Shown here in pieces: positions 44,004 to 56,643 of a stretch of 64,000 bases of DNA; positions within the stretch are counted from its first letter, which is position 1; each line of letters starts with the position of its first letter. The notes beneath the pieces are model-generated. The model was not told the DNA's origin. It worked only from the letters and a program-made list of their open reading frames with translations, and ran no database searches. Location of the stretch: the NCBI GenBank assembly GCA_019426215.1, contig CM033394.1, positions 47,676,423 to 47,740,422 of the forward strand, given 5' to 3'. Made by a program: the position numbers and the translations under genes. The DNA is from Buddleja alternifolia (lineage: Eukaryota; Streptophyta; Magnoliopsida; Lamiales; Scrophulariaceae).

Positions 44004-45550
44004 TGAAGGAAACAGAGATTTTTTGGGCAATTGTTGTGTGGATGTGGATCTGGATGAGCATTGACCATGCTACTGTATCTAGATCACAATATATCAACAT
44101 ATTCTTTATGTCGAGTGATTGGTGTAACAAGGGAAAACGCGATGAAAAACTATCCATATATGAGATGAGATTGCTAATTATTTATATATATATATATATA
44201 TATATATGCAATAGTTTTAAACGAAGCCTGTTAATCTTTCACTTCATTTTTCATCTCATATATGGATAGTTAAATTATTTATATATATGTGTAAGAAGCC
44301 TGATAATATTTCACTTCATTTTTTTTTAAGTTTTAAACGCGCCTTGCACTGTTTTTGTTGAAAATAGTAATTAAAAGTTAGCACTTCAGGTCATGTACTT
44401 TGGACTGGCGTTTCATATCACATCTCATATCTTTCATCCCATGTACACATTACATGTATATAATTCACACAATTGTGTATAATTAAATAAAGATTTAGAA
44501 TTCGTATCTTGCATAAGAGAAGTAAAATACCAAAAGTATAAACTTCTTAGTTAATTAGAGCTAGTAGGTTATTGTATGTTTTTATTTAAGTTTACTGCTA
44601 TGTGTAGGATTTCTCACACCATGCATGTTTGCTTATTTATAACTTCACTTTCCAGATGGTACTAATCATTTATTGTAAAATGATGACAATTTTCGTACCT
44701 TGCTTCACTGCACGATGAGTGAGCTATAATATTTCCTTAAGTATAAATTTTGAATGAATTATATATATATATATATATATTTGTAAATTAGATGTGTTAT
44801 GAATTACGAAATGAAACAACATTTTAGAATAAAAGATTTCAAAGGATATGCCGGTGCCGCATATTGCATATATAGTAACTAGGGTTCGTGCATATATAGT
44901 TCAATATGAGATTGCATTGTGTACTGTGTGGAATGATTTTTTAAGGAGTTTCGGGCGTTAAATTCTTATATATACAACTATAATTATTCATGTAATATTG
45001 ATTCCACATGAATCTCATTATGTATTTAACGATTGCGATTGTTTAGAAACGACAAGTCCCATAAAAGACACGTGTGTGTATGTGAGTGGATTTTCCTTTT
45101 GCTGTTAATTAGCGTAGACTACTTATATTTCCGGATACTAATATATTTTCTGAATCGTTAAATGAGGTTTATTGCTGGAGTAATGAATTTCGATTCTTTC
45201 TTTCAAGTTTAATTGCGACTTTCGGAGTCTTTGTTGATGATATAGTCCACTTGAGCTATTTTTAGATTTTTGCAGTATTTAATGATATACGAGGCCTTCT
45301 TATTTCTGAAGATGTTTTATTTTGGGCCACATTTTGACGGTTTGGTCTTTGTTTTCTTGTGAAATTGTCAACTACGTGAACCATATAAGTCAGTAACTAA
45401 GTACTCGTTTGTACGAAAATGTCACTTGAACTTCGTTGCCACTCAAATTTTTGATCATCATAGCTTACTCTGAACATAACGGAGGAAGAAGATATTCGAA
45501 GAGGGATTGATGTCTACTTCCGCGACCTGCACCGCTACGACTCAAATAAA
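43910..45550. repeat. Tandem duplication, copy B (empty site for the TRIM)
   Basis: Matches copy A throughout. At 45305-45325 it reads GAAGATGTTTTATTTTGGGC where copy A has the TRIM between two TTTTT runs. The junction with copy A contains an extra short repeat of CAAAGATATTTCCTTCTTTA. Confidence 0.88.
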
Positions 45551-45624
45551 CAGAGATTAAAGCATCTAAAGATGGTCTTTGAATGTGTCGGAAACCCAAT
45601 AGTAATTGATAATTTTTTTTTTTA

Positions 45625-45806
45625 GAAAATGCTATATACCACCGTTTTTATACCATTAATTTTTCACCGCCCCTTGATTTAGAAAGTATGGATGTATTAA
45701 ATCATTAAAATCAAATAATTGCAAGTAATTTCTTACTAAAACTAGAGGAGGTAAAAAATCGGTGATATATAAAAAGTAGTATATAACATTACCTTTTTTT
45801 TTGATA
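45625..45806. mobile_element. MITE (AATGCTATATACCACC family), copy 3
   Basis: AAAATGCTATATACCACCG on the left and AATCGGTGATATATAAAAAG, continuing to ATATAACATTACC, on the right, with the core GATTTAGAAAGTATGGATGT as in the copy at 18646. Confidence 0.7.
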
Positions 45807-46323
45807 AAAAAAATTCTATTTCTAATTAAGTAAACAAAAGGTCCATAAAAATTTCGAGTACCAGTTTGCCTTCCAGGGTGTTTTCACTTTTGAGATCACT
45901 AGTAAGGAGCACGTCCGTTGCGCGTGGTTCATATGAACTTGTTTAAAAAAATTGTATAATTTAAATACTTATTGAATAAAATTGATATCTCGATGCACTT
46001 CATAAATAAATTGAATGACCTACAATAATAAAAATTGAAATAATAAATAAAATGAAATATACATAAATAGAGTTTAATCTTAAAGGTCTCATTAGTCCTT
46101 TTATTGTTGGATCATGATGGATGTTGCAACTTTCTTTTTACTTGACTTCATGAATTTATTTTTATATTACTTTCTTAAATTGGTCAACATCTCTTTATCA
46201 CCACTTAAAATTATGTTGTTGATGTTCCGGTCCTTATTGTTTATTGTCAGTTGTTTTGCCTTGTTAGCATCACTTTCTTCATTATACGTGGTGTGTTTAT
46301 CTTAAAGTTCTTTGATTTAGAAA

Positions 46324-47485
46324 TGTTAGGTGTCGAATCCACACAAAAATAATTCCTACTCCTAAATTTGCAAATAGCGATGAGCAGGGTCGAATCTTCA
46401 GGGATTGGTTCAAATTATTTCTCAAATTACTAAAATTAAAATAAAAGAGGGGGGATTTTTAATAATCGATTAATCTAAAATTAAAGTAAATAACTAAAAT
46501 TATTTAAAATCAAGAGATGCAAAATTAATCAAATAGAAGAAATCAATATGTGGTGAGATTCTAGCTTAAGGAGTTAATCTTCGTTTTGATTCAAAGAGTT
46601 GATCCTTGATGCAAAGATACTTCAATGTTCATGAATAAATTGGCTATAGTTATTAACAAGCTTTAACAACCTAGTTTCTCCTTTCGATAACCAAAACAAG
46701 CTCTTTGATTATTTCTCTTATTGATTAAACAACCCTAAATAAGCTCTTAGGATTTAATTTAACAATAGCATTAAGAAATAGAGAAACACCAATTCTAACC
46801 AACAAACTCACAAGCTCGGTTCCTTTAGATTAGATCACATATTCCCTTAACAACAATCGAAAAATTGTCCATAATCAATGTTATTAACTGCCACAAATAT
46901 TAGAATTGACCAAACAATTACGGATTCGAGATTCTAAATGGTTATATACTATTCTGACAATCAAATAACGGGTCCTTATCATTCAGCTAATCAAAATAAT
47001 AATTTCAACAAACACAGAAAATATGCAAATACTCAAGAACAAAGAAGGAATAAACATAAATTAGATCTCACAACTTTTGTAGAATCAAAACTTCAATAAT
47101 GCTTGGCTAGAACTTGAGTTTTTAGCAATACATCTTGAAAAAAAGAAAAAACGCAGGAATTCTTCTCTTCTCCATGAAAATAACGTGTAGTATCAAAAAG
47201 TGTAGGAGCGATCATAATATTCCAGCAAATCCAATTATATATATCTAGCCAAAAGACTCCTAACTAAATCAAACTCTAATTCTAATGAAATAAAGAAACT
47301 AATTCCTTAATAGAATAAAATACTAATAAAACTCCTAAAAAAAAGGAAAGCTCCTAAAAAATAGGAAGACTCCTACAAAATAGGAAGGCTCCTACTCATC
47401 ACACTAAAATAATGTGTCTTCATCATTTTCTTCTTTTGCTCCATCTTTTTCTTCCTTTTCTTCTTTTACGAACTTTCACCTATCA
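46324..47485. mobile_element. Probable solo LTR (1.16 kb)
   Basis: It begins TGTTAGGTGTCGAATCCACA and ends CTTTCACCTATCA, TG...CA ends with the GTCGAATC..CAGGGATTGG block (46380-46415) seen in several plant gypsy LTRs. It contains repeated AGGAAG.CTCCTA units (47340-47395). The flanking pentamers do not match, so the exact ends or status are uncertain. Confidence 0.5.
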
Positions 47486-48369
47486 AAATAAAAAATCATA
47501 ATAAATATCTATTATTAAAACTCAAATACCAATAAAACAATAAAGGAATTATATGAAAAATATGCATAAAATGCATACTAACAAGAAACTATTTAAAAAG
47601 TTTCAATTGCATTTTTCTCCCAATTATTCATGTTTTTCTTTCTTTTCTTCTCCTTGTTTATTTCTGGTTGTGCCTTTTCAGTTGCATCACTATGACACTA
47701 AGTTTTCCTTATTTATTTATGATCTTATGCTAAGTTCGAGGAGAAAACAAAATTTATTTGATGCTTGAAGACTTAGTTACGAGTCACCTATAATATTTTG
47801 AGTTATGTTCTCTCTAAAATATTAAAAATTTAAGTTAGCAATTTATATACTTGATAATATCACCATCTTCATTGTAAAAGCTCGTTGGAATATAATCGGT
47901 GTTGAATTTGGACAGTTTCTTAGAAAAGATATATTGTTTATTAATATTAGGGTGTTACATAAAGATTGTGCATACTGCATACTTTAAATAATAAAGACAT
48001 AGAAAAGATTGACATTTATATAAATTTAAAACTTTTTGATCTACATAACCAATAAAAAGTACCTTGTTCGTGTTTAGCATTACTTGATTGAACTCTATCA
48101 CTAACACGAGTTGAAGGAGCTAGCGGAGGCAAATGTTTGGATATTCTGATCGTTAGGGAAAAGAATTGGATACTGCAACGGGTCATAACATCCAATATAA
48201 TATTTTATTCTATGTTTGTGACTTGAATGAGCATGAATTACGATGTGTAGTTCGAATGACATGTTAGCATTATTTGCTTCAATCCATTTACCTTCAATTT
48301 GATCACCTACTGGGGAATTATACAGTCGTTAATCTAATTTTCACATTTTTCGAAATATGAGGTTGAACC

Positions 48370-49320
48370 TTTTATATTGTAGGATAATTCTTAAATCTGT
48401 TGACGAATTTTGCACATGAATTCACATCTAAAAATTTTATGCACTTCTTTTTAGTAGATTCTAATAAGCTCGAGTCTTGCATTATCTTCATTCTCTTCTC
48501 AACCTCATTTTTAGTATCAGCAAAATACAACTGGAAAAATCCAAGACCATCTTCTCTAGGAAGTAAATCTGGTAGGTCGTGATAATACATTCCCCTGTGT
48601 TCGAAAAGTGTAAACTCCTCACCTTATAGATGCAAGCTCTTTTATCTAAGGCTTGTTAGCCTAGTGGTATCGGCTTTCACTTTCATATAGGTGGTCTTAT
48701 GTTCATTTCCAGGCTGTCACAAGTTAAGATTTTTCTCTCCTTATTTGGAGTTTTATAAGGTCTGTGTGGCCCATAATTAAAAATTATCGGCCCGAGTTTG
48801 TCAGGTTAGGGTATCCCGCTTTGTCTAGAGTAAAAAATAAAAATAAAGATAATATGGAATTGAAAGCACACATTTTTTCTAAATTCGGCGGTCTCTTCTT
48901 CTTGGAATGAAAGTAGCTCGTACAACTCATTAAAAACTCTTATTGACTCAAGTTTAATTTTTCCACTACTGCAACAGAAATCTGTAGGCTCATATTTAAG
49001 TTTTACAACACCATCATAATTGCAATTCGATACTCTTTTTTCAGTTCCTGCATCTCTGAGGTCACATGCTCATAAATTTTTGAACCTAAAAGATTGAGAT
49101 GTGTAAATATGCTAAAGTTTAGTATAGTAAGGAGATTAGTTCCATATATCGTTCTTATTGAACAAAAATTTTAAACATATAACCTTCTGATTCATATGGA
49201 ACCATTTGAGCTCCAAGAAGCCAATGAGCTTGACAATTTTGGCAATTTCGATTTTGAAGTTTGCACTTGAGGAGAATGCACGCATCTCCATTGCTTTTGT
49301 AATTCATTAACATGTTGACT
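48370..49320 (-). pseudogene. Helitron helicase-like N-terminal fragments
   Basis: Read right to left: a Cys-rich piece (LKCKLQNRNCQNCQ, about 49265-49210), then YEPTDFCCSSGKIKLESIRV, continuing to ELYELLSFQEEETAEFRKNV (about 49000-48850). Last is YYHDLPDLLP, continuing GFFQLYFADTKNEVEKRM (48590-48480). This order and wording match the region before the Rep domain of plant Helitron proteins. Frames change between pieces, a SINE splits them, and no Rep HUH motif or helicase motifs are left. Confidence 0.7.
48641..48835 (+). mobile_element. SINE, same family as 53406
   Basis: A-box-like GCCTAGTGGTATCGG, B-box-like CTTATGTTCATTTCC, then the shared body CACAAGTTAAG..CTCTCC and CCCGAGTTTGTCAGGTTAGG with an A-rich tail. 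It is more diverged than the copy at 53406, and no target duplication was found. Confidence 0.7.
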
Positions 49321-49329
49321 ATATTTTCT

Positions 49330-50888
49330 TTCTCTTCCTTAACATGAAACCTAAACTAACTAATTTTTTTTATTTATGCATAATCAATATATAAATATTT
49401 AATCTATTATTCATATCAAAGAATTTATTATCTCATACACACTCATGGCCATTTCTCATTTATATATTTTTTTCTTTTATCTCAACTTGTGGGTTCTAGT
49501 TTAATGAGCAAAAATATAAATTTAAGTTTATCATATATTTTGGATTAACATAATAAGGTTATCTTAATTCTCACAAAAATAAATACAATAAGAAAATTTA
49601 TATGGTATTTGTATATTTGTAGCAAAAGAATGTAATATAATATCACATAACAGCAATAATATAATAATCCTGCAAATAAATGTATAGTCCAAGTATTATT
49701 TATTTATTTTTCATGTTTATTAGAAATAATTTGTACTTTTAGACTTTTAGTGTGTTATGACAAAAGATTTTGTTTTGTTAAGTACGAATATAGAGTGACA
49801 TCTGCGTAATAGTAATTCATTCTATATATAATCAAGAATTATGAACTTTTTTTGTTAAAAATATTGGCTATTATTAATTTTAATATTTTGTGATAAAATG
49901 TACTTCTTCTCTCGGTCTTTCAACCACAATTTGTACTTTGAAAGTGTTAAAGCTCACACAGAGCTGTAAATTCCTGGAGGAGGGAACAACACAAATCATT
50001 GCAATGTCAATAAATTCTTCTTTTTTGTGGCTAAATCATGGTTCTTTTTTTCTTTTTCTTTTTCTAAATCATGTCTCTGTAGTTTGAAGAGTCTCAAGTT
50101 TCTATTTTCTATGTTTTGAATTATATTAGATTTTTGAACCTTGAAGGACATCGCTAATCTAGCTCTTTTAATATAAAAAGTATATCATATATACTACTCT
50201 GATTAGTATATTATTATATTAAATATACATAGAAATACTTTTGTTAACTTTTTCCTTTAAATTTTATTTAATATTTTGTTAAAATAACTATGATATAATT
50301 AATTTGTGAAATGGAACTTGGCTTTGACATTCGAAAATTGACTTCGACAAGGAATTAATTACAAAAGATATTGGATAGATGTAAACATCAGGAACTGCAA
50401 AAGATTGTAAAGTCAAATCAAAATCATGATTAAAAATAGAATGTGATATTAGAGTCATGGCTATAAGTTAATTCTTCAAATTAATTCATTCATTCATATT
50501 CATATCAATAATTTAGTTAAGTACTGAACTACACCAAACAAATACGTACATTGGACAAACTAAACACATCCAATTCCTATCAATATACAATACAAGTGAC
50601 AAACAAGATCTAATCTCCCCTGAAATTTAAAAAGACAATTATAATAATCAATCTTTAACATTGGAGCACAAAAATGAAACTCAAATCACAAGCTATTGAA
50701 TATCAAAAGCTTCACTATTTTCTTCTGCAGATGTCTACATTCGTTCTATCCCTTCAGTCCAATTTTGAGATTCCGTAGCAACATCAATCTTGAAAGACGG
50801 AGCCCAAACACTATCATCAATAGTAGAACTAAAATTGTGTTTGACAACAAAGGAGATATACTAAATTGTTTTTGTGCTTCTGTAAGGG
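49330..50888. other. Intergenic, flank of CACTA-B
   Basis: Mostly AT-rich. On the minus strand 50855-50710 has a short frame reading DDSVWAPSFKIDVATESQNW, then TEGIERM and a stop. It is protein-like and could be a terminal exon of a gene interrupted by CACTA-B, but I do not recognise it and cannot extend it across the insertion. Confidence 0.35.
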
Positions 50889-50924
50889 CACTACTAGAAA
50901 ACATCCAAACAGCAAGGAGAGAAA

Positions 50925-51180
50925 TACCTAGCTAAATGACGAATTTCGTAGCTAATTTATGTTACCAACGAAATCAGCAACGTAAATGTACACGTAGCTA
51001 TATCGCTCGTAGCTAATCTCAGCAACGAAAATTTACATTGCTGATTTAGCTACGTAATTCACCAACGTAATTGTACGTTGCTGATCAGCTACGATGCAGA
51101 TACCTAGCTAATTCTAGCAAGGTAACTTTTCGTTGCTAATTTCAGAACGAAATTCATCAACGAATCTATTACCTTGCTAA
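50925..51180. repeat. CACTA-B left subterminal repeats
   Basis: Many copies of (T)AGCAACGAAA / TTTCGTTGCT and GTAGCTA / TAGCTACG in both orientations, mirrored at 59470-59770. These are probable transposase-binding sites. Confidence 0.8.
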
Positions 51181-51534
51181 CTTTGATGTTAATATATTCT
51201 GATATAATATTATTTAGCAAAGAATATTTTCGATACTAAATTTGATATTCAAGAATTAGCAATAAAACTTCCTATTGCTAATTTCGTTGCTGATATTTCA
51301 AATAATTTATTAGAAAATCAAATTATATTTATTTCCAAATGTACTTAATTAATAGAAAAATAATAATGCATATTCAACGAAATCACCGAAATAGAAATCT
51401 AGCATAATAGAAATTAATATTAAATATCAATTTTCCAAATGTCTACATAACATACAGCAATGCATATCCAAATATAAAAGTACCACATCATAACATATTA
51501 TAATAAAACGTCATCACGAAACCAAATAAAATTG

Positions 51535-51850
51535 TCTTAACGCCCATTTTCCGAACCCATAGCAACACCCATTTTTATCGTTGCCTGACGCCTCAGCCCA
51601 TACTTCAGGAATAAATGTAGATGATCCATGGGACAACCTCGCGCTTTCACGAGTGTGATTCTCCTTTAATCTAGTGTAAGTTTCCTGCAAAGTAAGATAT
51701 ATTTAAAATCAAAATAATAACTCTATATTGTGATGCTTATTACTAATCAACCGAAAAAGACTCACCGATACTCGCTTTGACTTCTCATCTACAAAAAGTC
51801 CTTGTCCTTGGTTCGTTCTATACATCGATTAAATTGTGTATCAAAATTGT
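51535..51850 (-). pseudogene. TNPA/Ptta-type CACTA transposase remnant
   Basis: Two minus-strand pieces with GT-AG borders: GQGLFVDEKSKRVS (ending at a GTGAGTC donor near 51768) and ETYTRLKENHTRESARLSHG, continuing STFIPEVWAEASGNDKNGCC to YGFGKW (about 51685-51540). The spacing and the W.E..G...G..YG.G pattern match the C-terminal part of plant Ptta/En/Spm transposase proteins. The N-terminal part was not found. Confidence 0.65.
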
Positions 51851-52786
51851 TGCAAAAAAAATCATAGACATGTTAAAGGTTTTAGAAGTAACAAGGAATA
51901 AGTCTACGAGTGTGTATAAGTTTCTATCTTTCAAGCTATATCAAATTCAAGCAAAGAACCATTATAAGTCTCACAAAACGCCATAATTCAGAATATCATA
52001 ATCAATATTGCAACATGCATAGAACTATTAAAAGATTTGAACTTGGGTTATCATTCAAATTTAAGTGCAAATGTAAACTTAGGTTCACAAAAGATCTCAG
52101 ATTGAGATCTTGATACACTGATTTCCCACAATTAAGACAAACATAATCAAGCTTTCAATATAAAATATCATGTACCTCAATATCAAATACCATCTTTCTC
52201 AGAAATCAAAACTAATCTTACTCTTAGCTGCACAATACTTCTACTCTAGGACAATTCTTAATATTAGGGGTAAAAAAGTTTGGGAGCTTGTCAACCAAAT
52301 ACCAGGAACTAGATGTGTCAAATTGGGTTTGAACATTTTCATCACTAATTTAAATCTCTAACAAATTCTACATAATAGAAGACAAAAAAAAAAGGAATAA
52401 AGTGATTCGATACCTTTTTAGAAGTCCCCTATTTTGCATCTTAGTACAATAACCACAAAAATAGTAATTATTTGATTACTACAGTAGATTACTACAATAG
52501 TAATAAGGATATAGAAATATAAAACTTCAAAATAATTTAACCATTTCTAGTATTTTATTATGTAGATTATAGTTCAAAATTTTAATAGGAGTATCAGGTT
52601 ATAAAAAACTTAGTAATACACTGGTTTACAATAACTAAGTATTTTTCCTATTTATATATATTACTAGGTATATGTAAAACTAAAATTATTATTAGAGAAA
52701 AGTGTGAAGTGTGAAAACTGAAAACTACGTTTTTGGTGGTAAATTAAAATTACTCATTAAATATTACCCAAGCATGTTTGTAACTG

Positions 52787-53011
52787 GGTCCAATTACTTA
52801 GTAAAATTTAGTGATATATACTAAGTGGTGATTCAAATTCTTTTGCCAGGATTTTTTTTGTTACAAAAATAAATATTATATATATATAATATTTACTTAG
52901 TAAAATGTAAACTATATATAATATTTATTTTTGTAACAAAAAAAATCCTGGCAAAAGAATTTGAATTACCACTTAGTATATATCACTAAATTTTACTAAG
53001 TAATTGGACCC
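52787..53011. mobile_element. Foldback MITE with ~95-bp inverted arms
   Basis: GGGTCCAATTACTTAGTAAA onward (52787) is mirrored by TTTACTAAGTAATTGGACCC (to 53011). The arms, including TTCTTTTGCCAGGATTTTTT, are nearly identical for about 95 bases, with a ~35-base AT loop. Confidence 0.85.
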
Positions 53012-53804
53012 AAGATGACGGCGACGGCGGCGGCGGGATCTTGAGGAGATGACGACGTATGATGGTGATTTGGGGCTGGCCGGAGGTGGTTCGGCGAGAG
53101 GCGGGAAGCAAGAGGGGAGAGGCGGGAGGCGACTGGTTAGGGCAAGATTTTGATTGAATATGAAATTTTCTAAGTTTTGCTTTGATATATCCCTTATTGA
53201 TTAGATTTAGAATATTAAATATTATGGGCTAAATTTTAACTAAAAAAGGATTTTGCGTAGTGGTAGGCAGCTTTTAAGTTTTGTGGGAGGCCCAGGTTCT
53301 AATCCAAGAGAAAGCATTTTACTTTTGTTTTAAATTTTAATTATTGTTTATTTAATCAAATTAATATGAATATAAATTAACTCTTTAAATATATTTTACT
53401 TTTCACCCAAGACCTGTTGGTCTAGTGGTATTCACCTCCCATTTCATGTGAGAGGGCTTGAATTCGAATTCATGTTGCCACAAGTTGTGGCTCTCCCCTT
53501 TTTTACGGAGCTAGATAGAGCCTTTATGACTCAGAATTATAACTATCAACCCGAGTTTGTCGGTCTAGATATATAGGGTATCCCCTTCCCTTGAATTTAA
53601 AAAAATATATTTTACTTTTCATGTATAATTTCTATCAAAATCAAGATAAAATTTAATTTTATATTCTACCTCCGATTGAAGATGAAACTCAAATTTGCAT
53701 TTCGTCCATCAACTCATATCAAATTTAAAAGGGTGAGACAAAATATGTGTTGTACGTACATTATAAGTCATTGGATAATTTGTATCAAATTAATTAGAGT
53801 TTAG

Positions 53805-53837
<33 letters not shown>

Positions 53838-53910
53838 ATATCATTTATGATATATAGATATAAGGACAGACATGATACGACACGGATATATATAAAATAT
53901 GGTAACTTTC
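53012..53910. repeat. Direct duplication inside CACTA-B, copy 1
   Basis: Homologous to 57500-58018 plus 58670-58740. Shared landmarks are a GGCGACGGCGG-type start, GATTGAATATGAAATTTTC, AATTAATATGAATATAAATTA, TTTACTTTTCATGTAT, and GACAAAATATGTGTTGTACG, continuing into ACATTATAAGTCATTGGATA. Copy 1 carries a SINE that copy 2 lacks. Copy 2 carries a MITE that copy 1 lacks. Confidence 0.82.
53387..53621 (+). mobile_element. SINE with perfect 19-bp target-site duplication
   Basis: The body at 53406-53602 has an A-box region (TCTAGTGGTATTC) and a B box (CTTGAATTCGAATTC, about 53457-53471), and an A-rich 3' end. AAATATATTTTACTTTTCA occurs exactly at 53387-53405 and 53603-53621. The paralogous copy at 57863-57882 shows the uninterrupted site with one base difference. 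Confidence 0.93.
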
Positions 53911-54294
53911 AAAATTTTAGGATCTCATACGTTAATCGTACGTTTATGTATATGCTTCTATAATATTTTTAAAAAAATTTAATTCAATAGATTCATTCAT
54001 ATATATTGAATTAAATTTTTTGAAGTAGCATTTTAGTTTTGTTTTAAATTTTTGTCATTGTTAATTCAATCTAATTAAAATAAATATGAATTATATTTTT
54101 TAACTTGAATTACTTCTAGTCTTCAATTTCTATTCAAGATTAAGATAATAGAAAATTTATATTCCATCTTTGATTGAAGATGAAAATTAAATACATACAT
54201 GAAAAAACAAACATACATGAAAAATACAAACGAATATATATAGTATAAATAATATTTCAACACATTTGACAACAAAGTTGACTCGGTGCAATTT

Positions 54295-55898
54295 TTATTC
54301 TCCTCTTATTCTAGGGCAAGCCCCTTTTATGAAACAAATTTGCACATTGTTTGACGCAGTAGCTTCATACACTCTAATTGATGCTCTCTTATACACACCA
54401 ATTGGATCATCAAAAAATTGATTAACACAGTAGATATTTAGTGTATCCAACTCAGTTGCTTGCGACAACACGTACATAATGTAGCTTAGCTCGCAATCAG
54501 AACCCGAGAAGTTGAAGATCGTGACCTCATTCAATGCCTCCAATCCCATTGCTTGCAACTTCCAGTCCTTTTCGTAGTTGGATACACTAATGCCCGCGTT
54601 TTTCCATGGTGCACCCTACACATGTTAAGTCAATTATAATTTTATTTTAGAAACTCAAACATAGAACGTGTTCAATAAACCATGTAATAACTAATCTCTT
54701 GACAAACCATAAAACTTAAAATATTACCAACAATCGACTTTAAGCTCATTCAAGCCTGTACATCTACTGATGAGCACCAATGTGACAGCAAGATTGTCAA
54801 GCAACTTCGAACACCTGATCTCTAGGCGATGCATATTAACAAAAAAATACTTCTCCATAATACGATGTAGAGACTCCGCATGCGCCAACCTCTAAACAAA
54901 CAATTCAAAAAAAAAAGTCAAAAAAACTTCTTAAAAGCATTTGCACTTATTCAAACAATGATAGATAGATATACTCTAACAAAATCAACTGGGACACATG
55001 CTCGTTCGCTGGACAGCAATTCTTTCGTCATTTTTACAACCTCTCGAAGTAGTCGGTATGTCGAGCAATTTGATCCGATGTAGTGTCGATGACGGTGTAC
55101 TATCTAGTGTAAAGAACGAGCTAACGGCCCCAATACTTGTAAATGACCCGAAGCCTGTTCGTCTTGTTTCAATAAAATAACAAGGATATCTACATTGGGG
55201 AAGTGTACTTTTATATTCACATTTCCTTGGGCCCGATTGAATGCCATTTTGAATATTTTTACAGAAGGCAAATATGCCTCAAATTCTGTTAGTCCTCTAA
55301 AATCACAGTTGAATAACTGCAAATCATTCAACTCGGGACACCATTTTCCAAGGCGGGAAGAAAATGTGTTATCATACAGCACGATGTGCTTCAATATGAG
55401 TCTTTTTAAATTTCGTAAATTATATCCATCTTCCCACCTAACAATGTAGTTCGGTAGATATAATTTAAACTGAACAAGAGTATGTGACAAAAACAGGTCG
55501 TTAGGGAGTGAAGTGGACAACCGGCCGACTAATTTCAGTATACGCACAGAATGATCTATTCCAAACGCCACCCACTCTTTCCTTATACAATGCAATGCCT
55601 CGGCCCCCATTGGTAACTCAAAGCTCAAGGTTTCAACCACACTTTCATTATGTTCAAGTATAGTGCGATTAACAAAATGAATAAAATCTAAACCATGATA
55701 ACCCCTTTGTTCGTAACGGTTAATATCGAATAAAAGAGTAGGGATGGAATACCAACAATGTTGAAAATATTTTGATAAAAGACCCAACCGGGCTGCCTCC
55801 ACAATGCATGCATCCCTTGATAACCTTCCCATAACATGAAAAATTATATCCTCACAAAGGAAACTAAGTCCATTATTAGAAATTGTACCTCGTTCCAT
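54295..55898 (-). pseudogene. F-box/LRR (FBD-type) gene copy inside CACTA-B, disrupted
   Basis: F-box proteins of this plant-expanded class are substrate adaptors of SCF ubiquitin ligases. From the ATG at 55898 comes an F-box (LCEDIIFHVMGRLSRDACIV, then LSKYFQHCWYSIPTLLFDI). Leucine-rich segments follow, such as NLRNLKRLILKHIVLYDN and CPELNDLQLFNCDF, then VKIFKMAFN...VHFPNVD. After that the homologous frame shifts: ETRRTGFGSFTSIGAVSSFF and the LHRIKLLDI piece are in another frame, while the first frame stops near 55105. A second piece (54891-54728, RLAHAESLHRIMEKYFFVNM) and a last one (about 54612-54295, GAPWKNAGISVSNYEKDWKL to a stop) carry FBD-like sequence, but exon phases do not join. It is probably a captured, decaying copy. 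A functional gene with unusual splicing is less likely. Confidence 0.7.
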
Positions 55899-56643
55899 GG
55901 CGGAGCTTGAGCAGCAGAGGCGGATCTGGTCGGAGCTTGGCAGAGTTGGTTTGTAGATTTTTTGTGAAATTTGCCAAGTCCCAAATAATATATCCCTCTT
56001 TTATCTTGACTCTTTGATAAAAGATATAAATATATTTTGAGCTTTTGTAGTTAAAGGTAAAGGTTAACTTTAATTAACCTTTACCTTTAACTTTAATTAA
56101 TCTTAACTTATTAGGTAAAAAAATAATGAAAAAAGAGAAAAACAATGCAATGAAACGATGAACCCAATTAAAGGACACGGCGACTGAGTAAAAAATGTCT
56201 CTTGACATTAAAGTAAGCACAGTCACATGTCTTTTGATCCTCACTAACTTTAATTAACCTTAACTATACTCTGATCCTCACTAACTTTAGTTATACTAAC
56301 TTTAATTATTAGACATTAATTAATGATAGATATATCTTTTTAAAGTTAAAAAAACACAGGACTCTTGACATTAAAGGACACGACGTCTCTTGACATTAAA
56401 GGAAACGAAGTCTCTTGACATTAAAGTGAACACAGTCACACGACTCTTGACATTAAAGTGAGCACAGTCACACGACTCTTGACATTAAAGGACACGGCGG
56501 CTGAGTAAAAAATGTCTGCTGAGTAAAACCAAAAATGTCTTCTCTTCCATATATATATAGATATATATAATCCCATTTTTTGCCTCCACTGACCACCCCT
56601 ATCGGAAAACCAAAAAATATTTTCATTTTCATCATCAAACTAC

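Larger units (their letters stand above)
45899..49325 (-). mobile_element. Helitron remnant (putative 3' end plus Rep/helicase N-terminal fragments)
   Basis: In minus sense a GC-rich hairpin-like stretch (CCACGCGCAACGGACGTG) is followed by CTCCTTACTAG and then T at 45899, the Helitron 3' pattern. Also on the minus strand, 49320-48370 carries fragments of a plant Helitron protein. Whether these belong to one element is inference. A solo-LTR-like insertion (46324-47485) and a SINE (48641-48835) lie between. The 5' end was not fixed. A candidate region is near 50150-50190. Confidence 0.55.

Noticed and set aside
46114..46305. 63-residue hydrophobic open frame
   Set aside because: AT-rich, no family, and inside probable Helitron sequence. 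It is not supported as a gene.
46324..47485. Firm solo-LTR call with target duplication
   Set aside because: The ends look right (TG...CA) but the flanking pentamers AGAAA and AAATA do not match, so it is kept only as probable.
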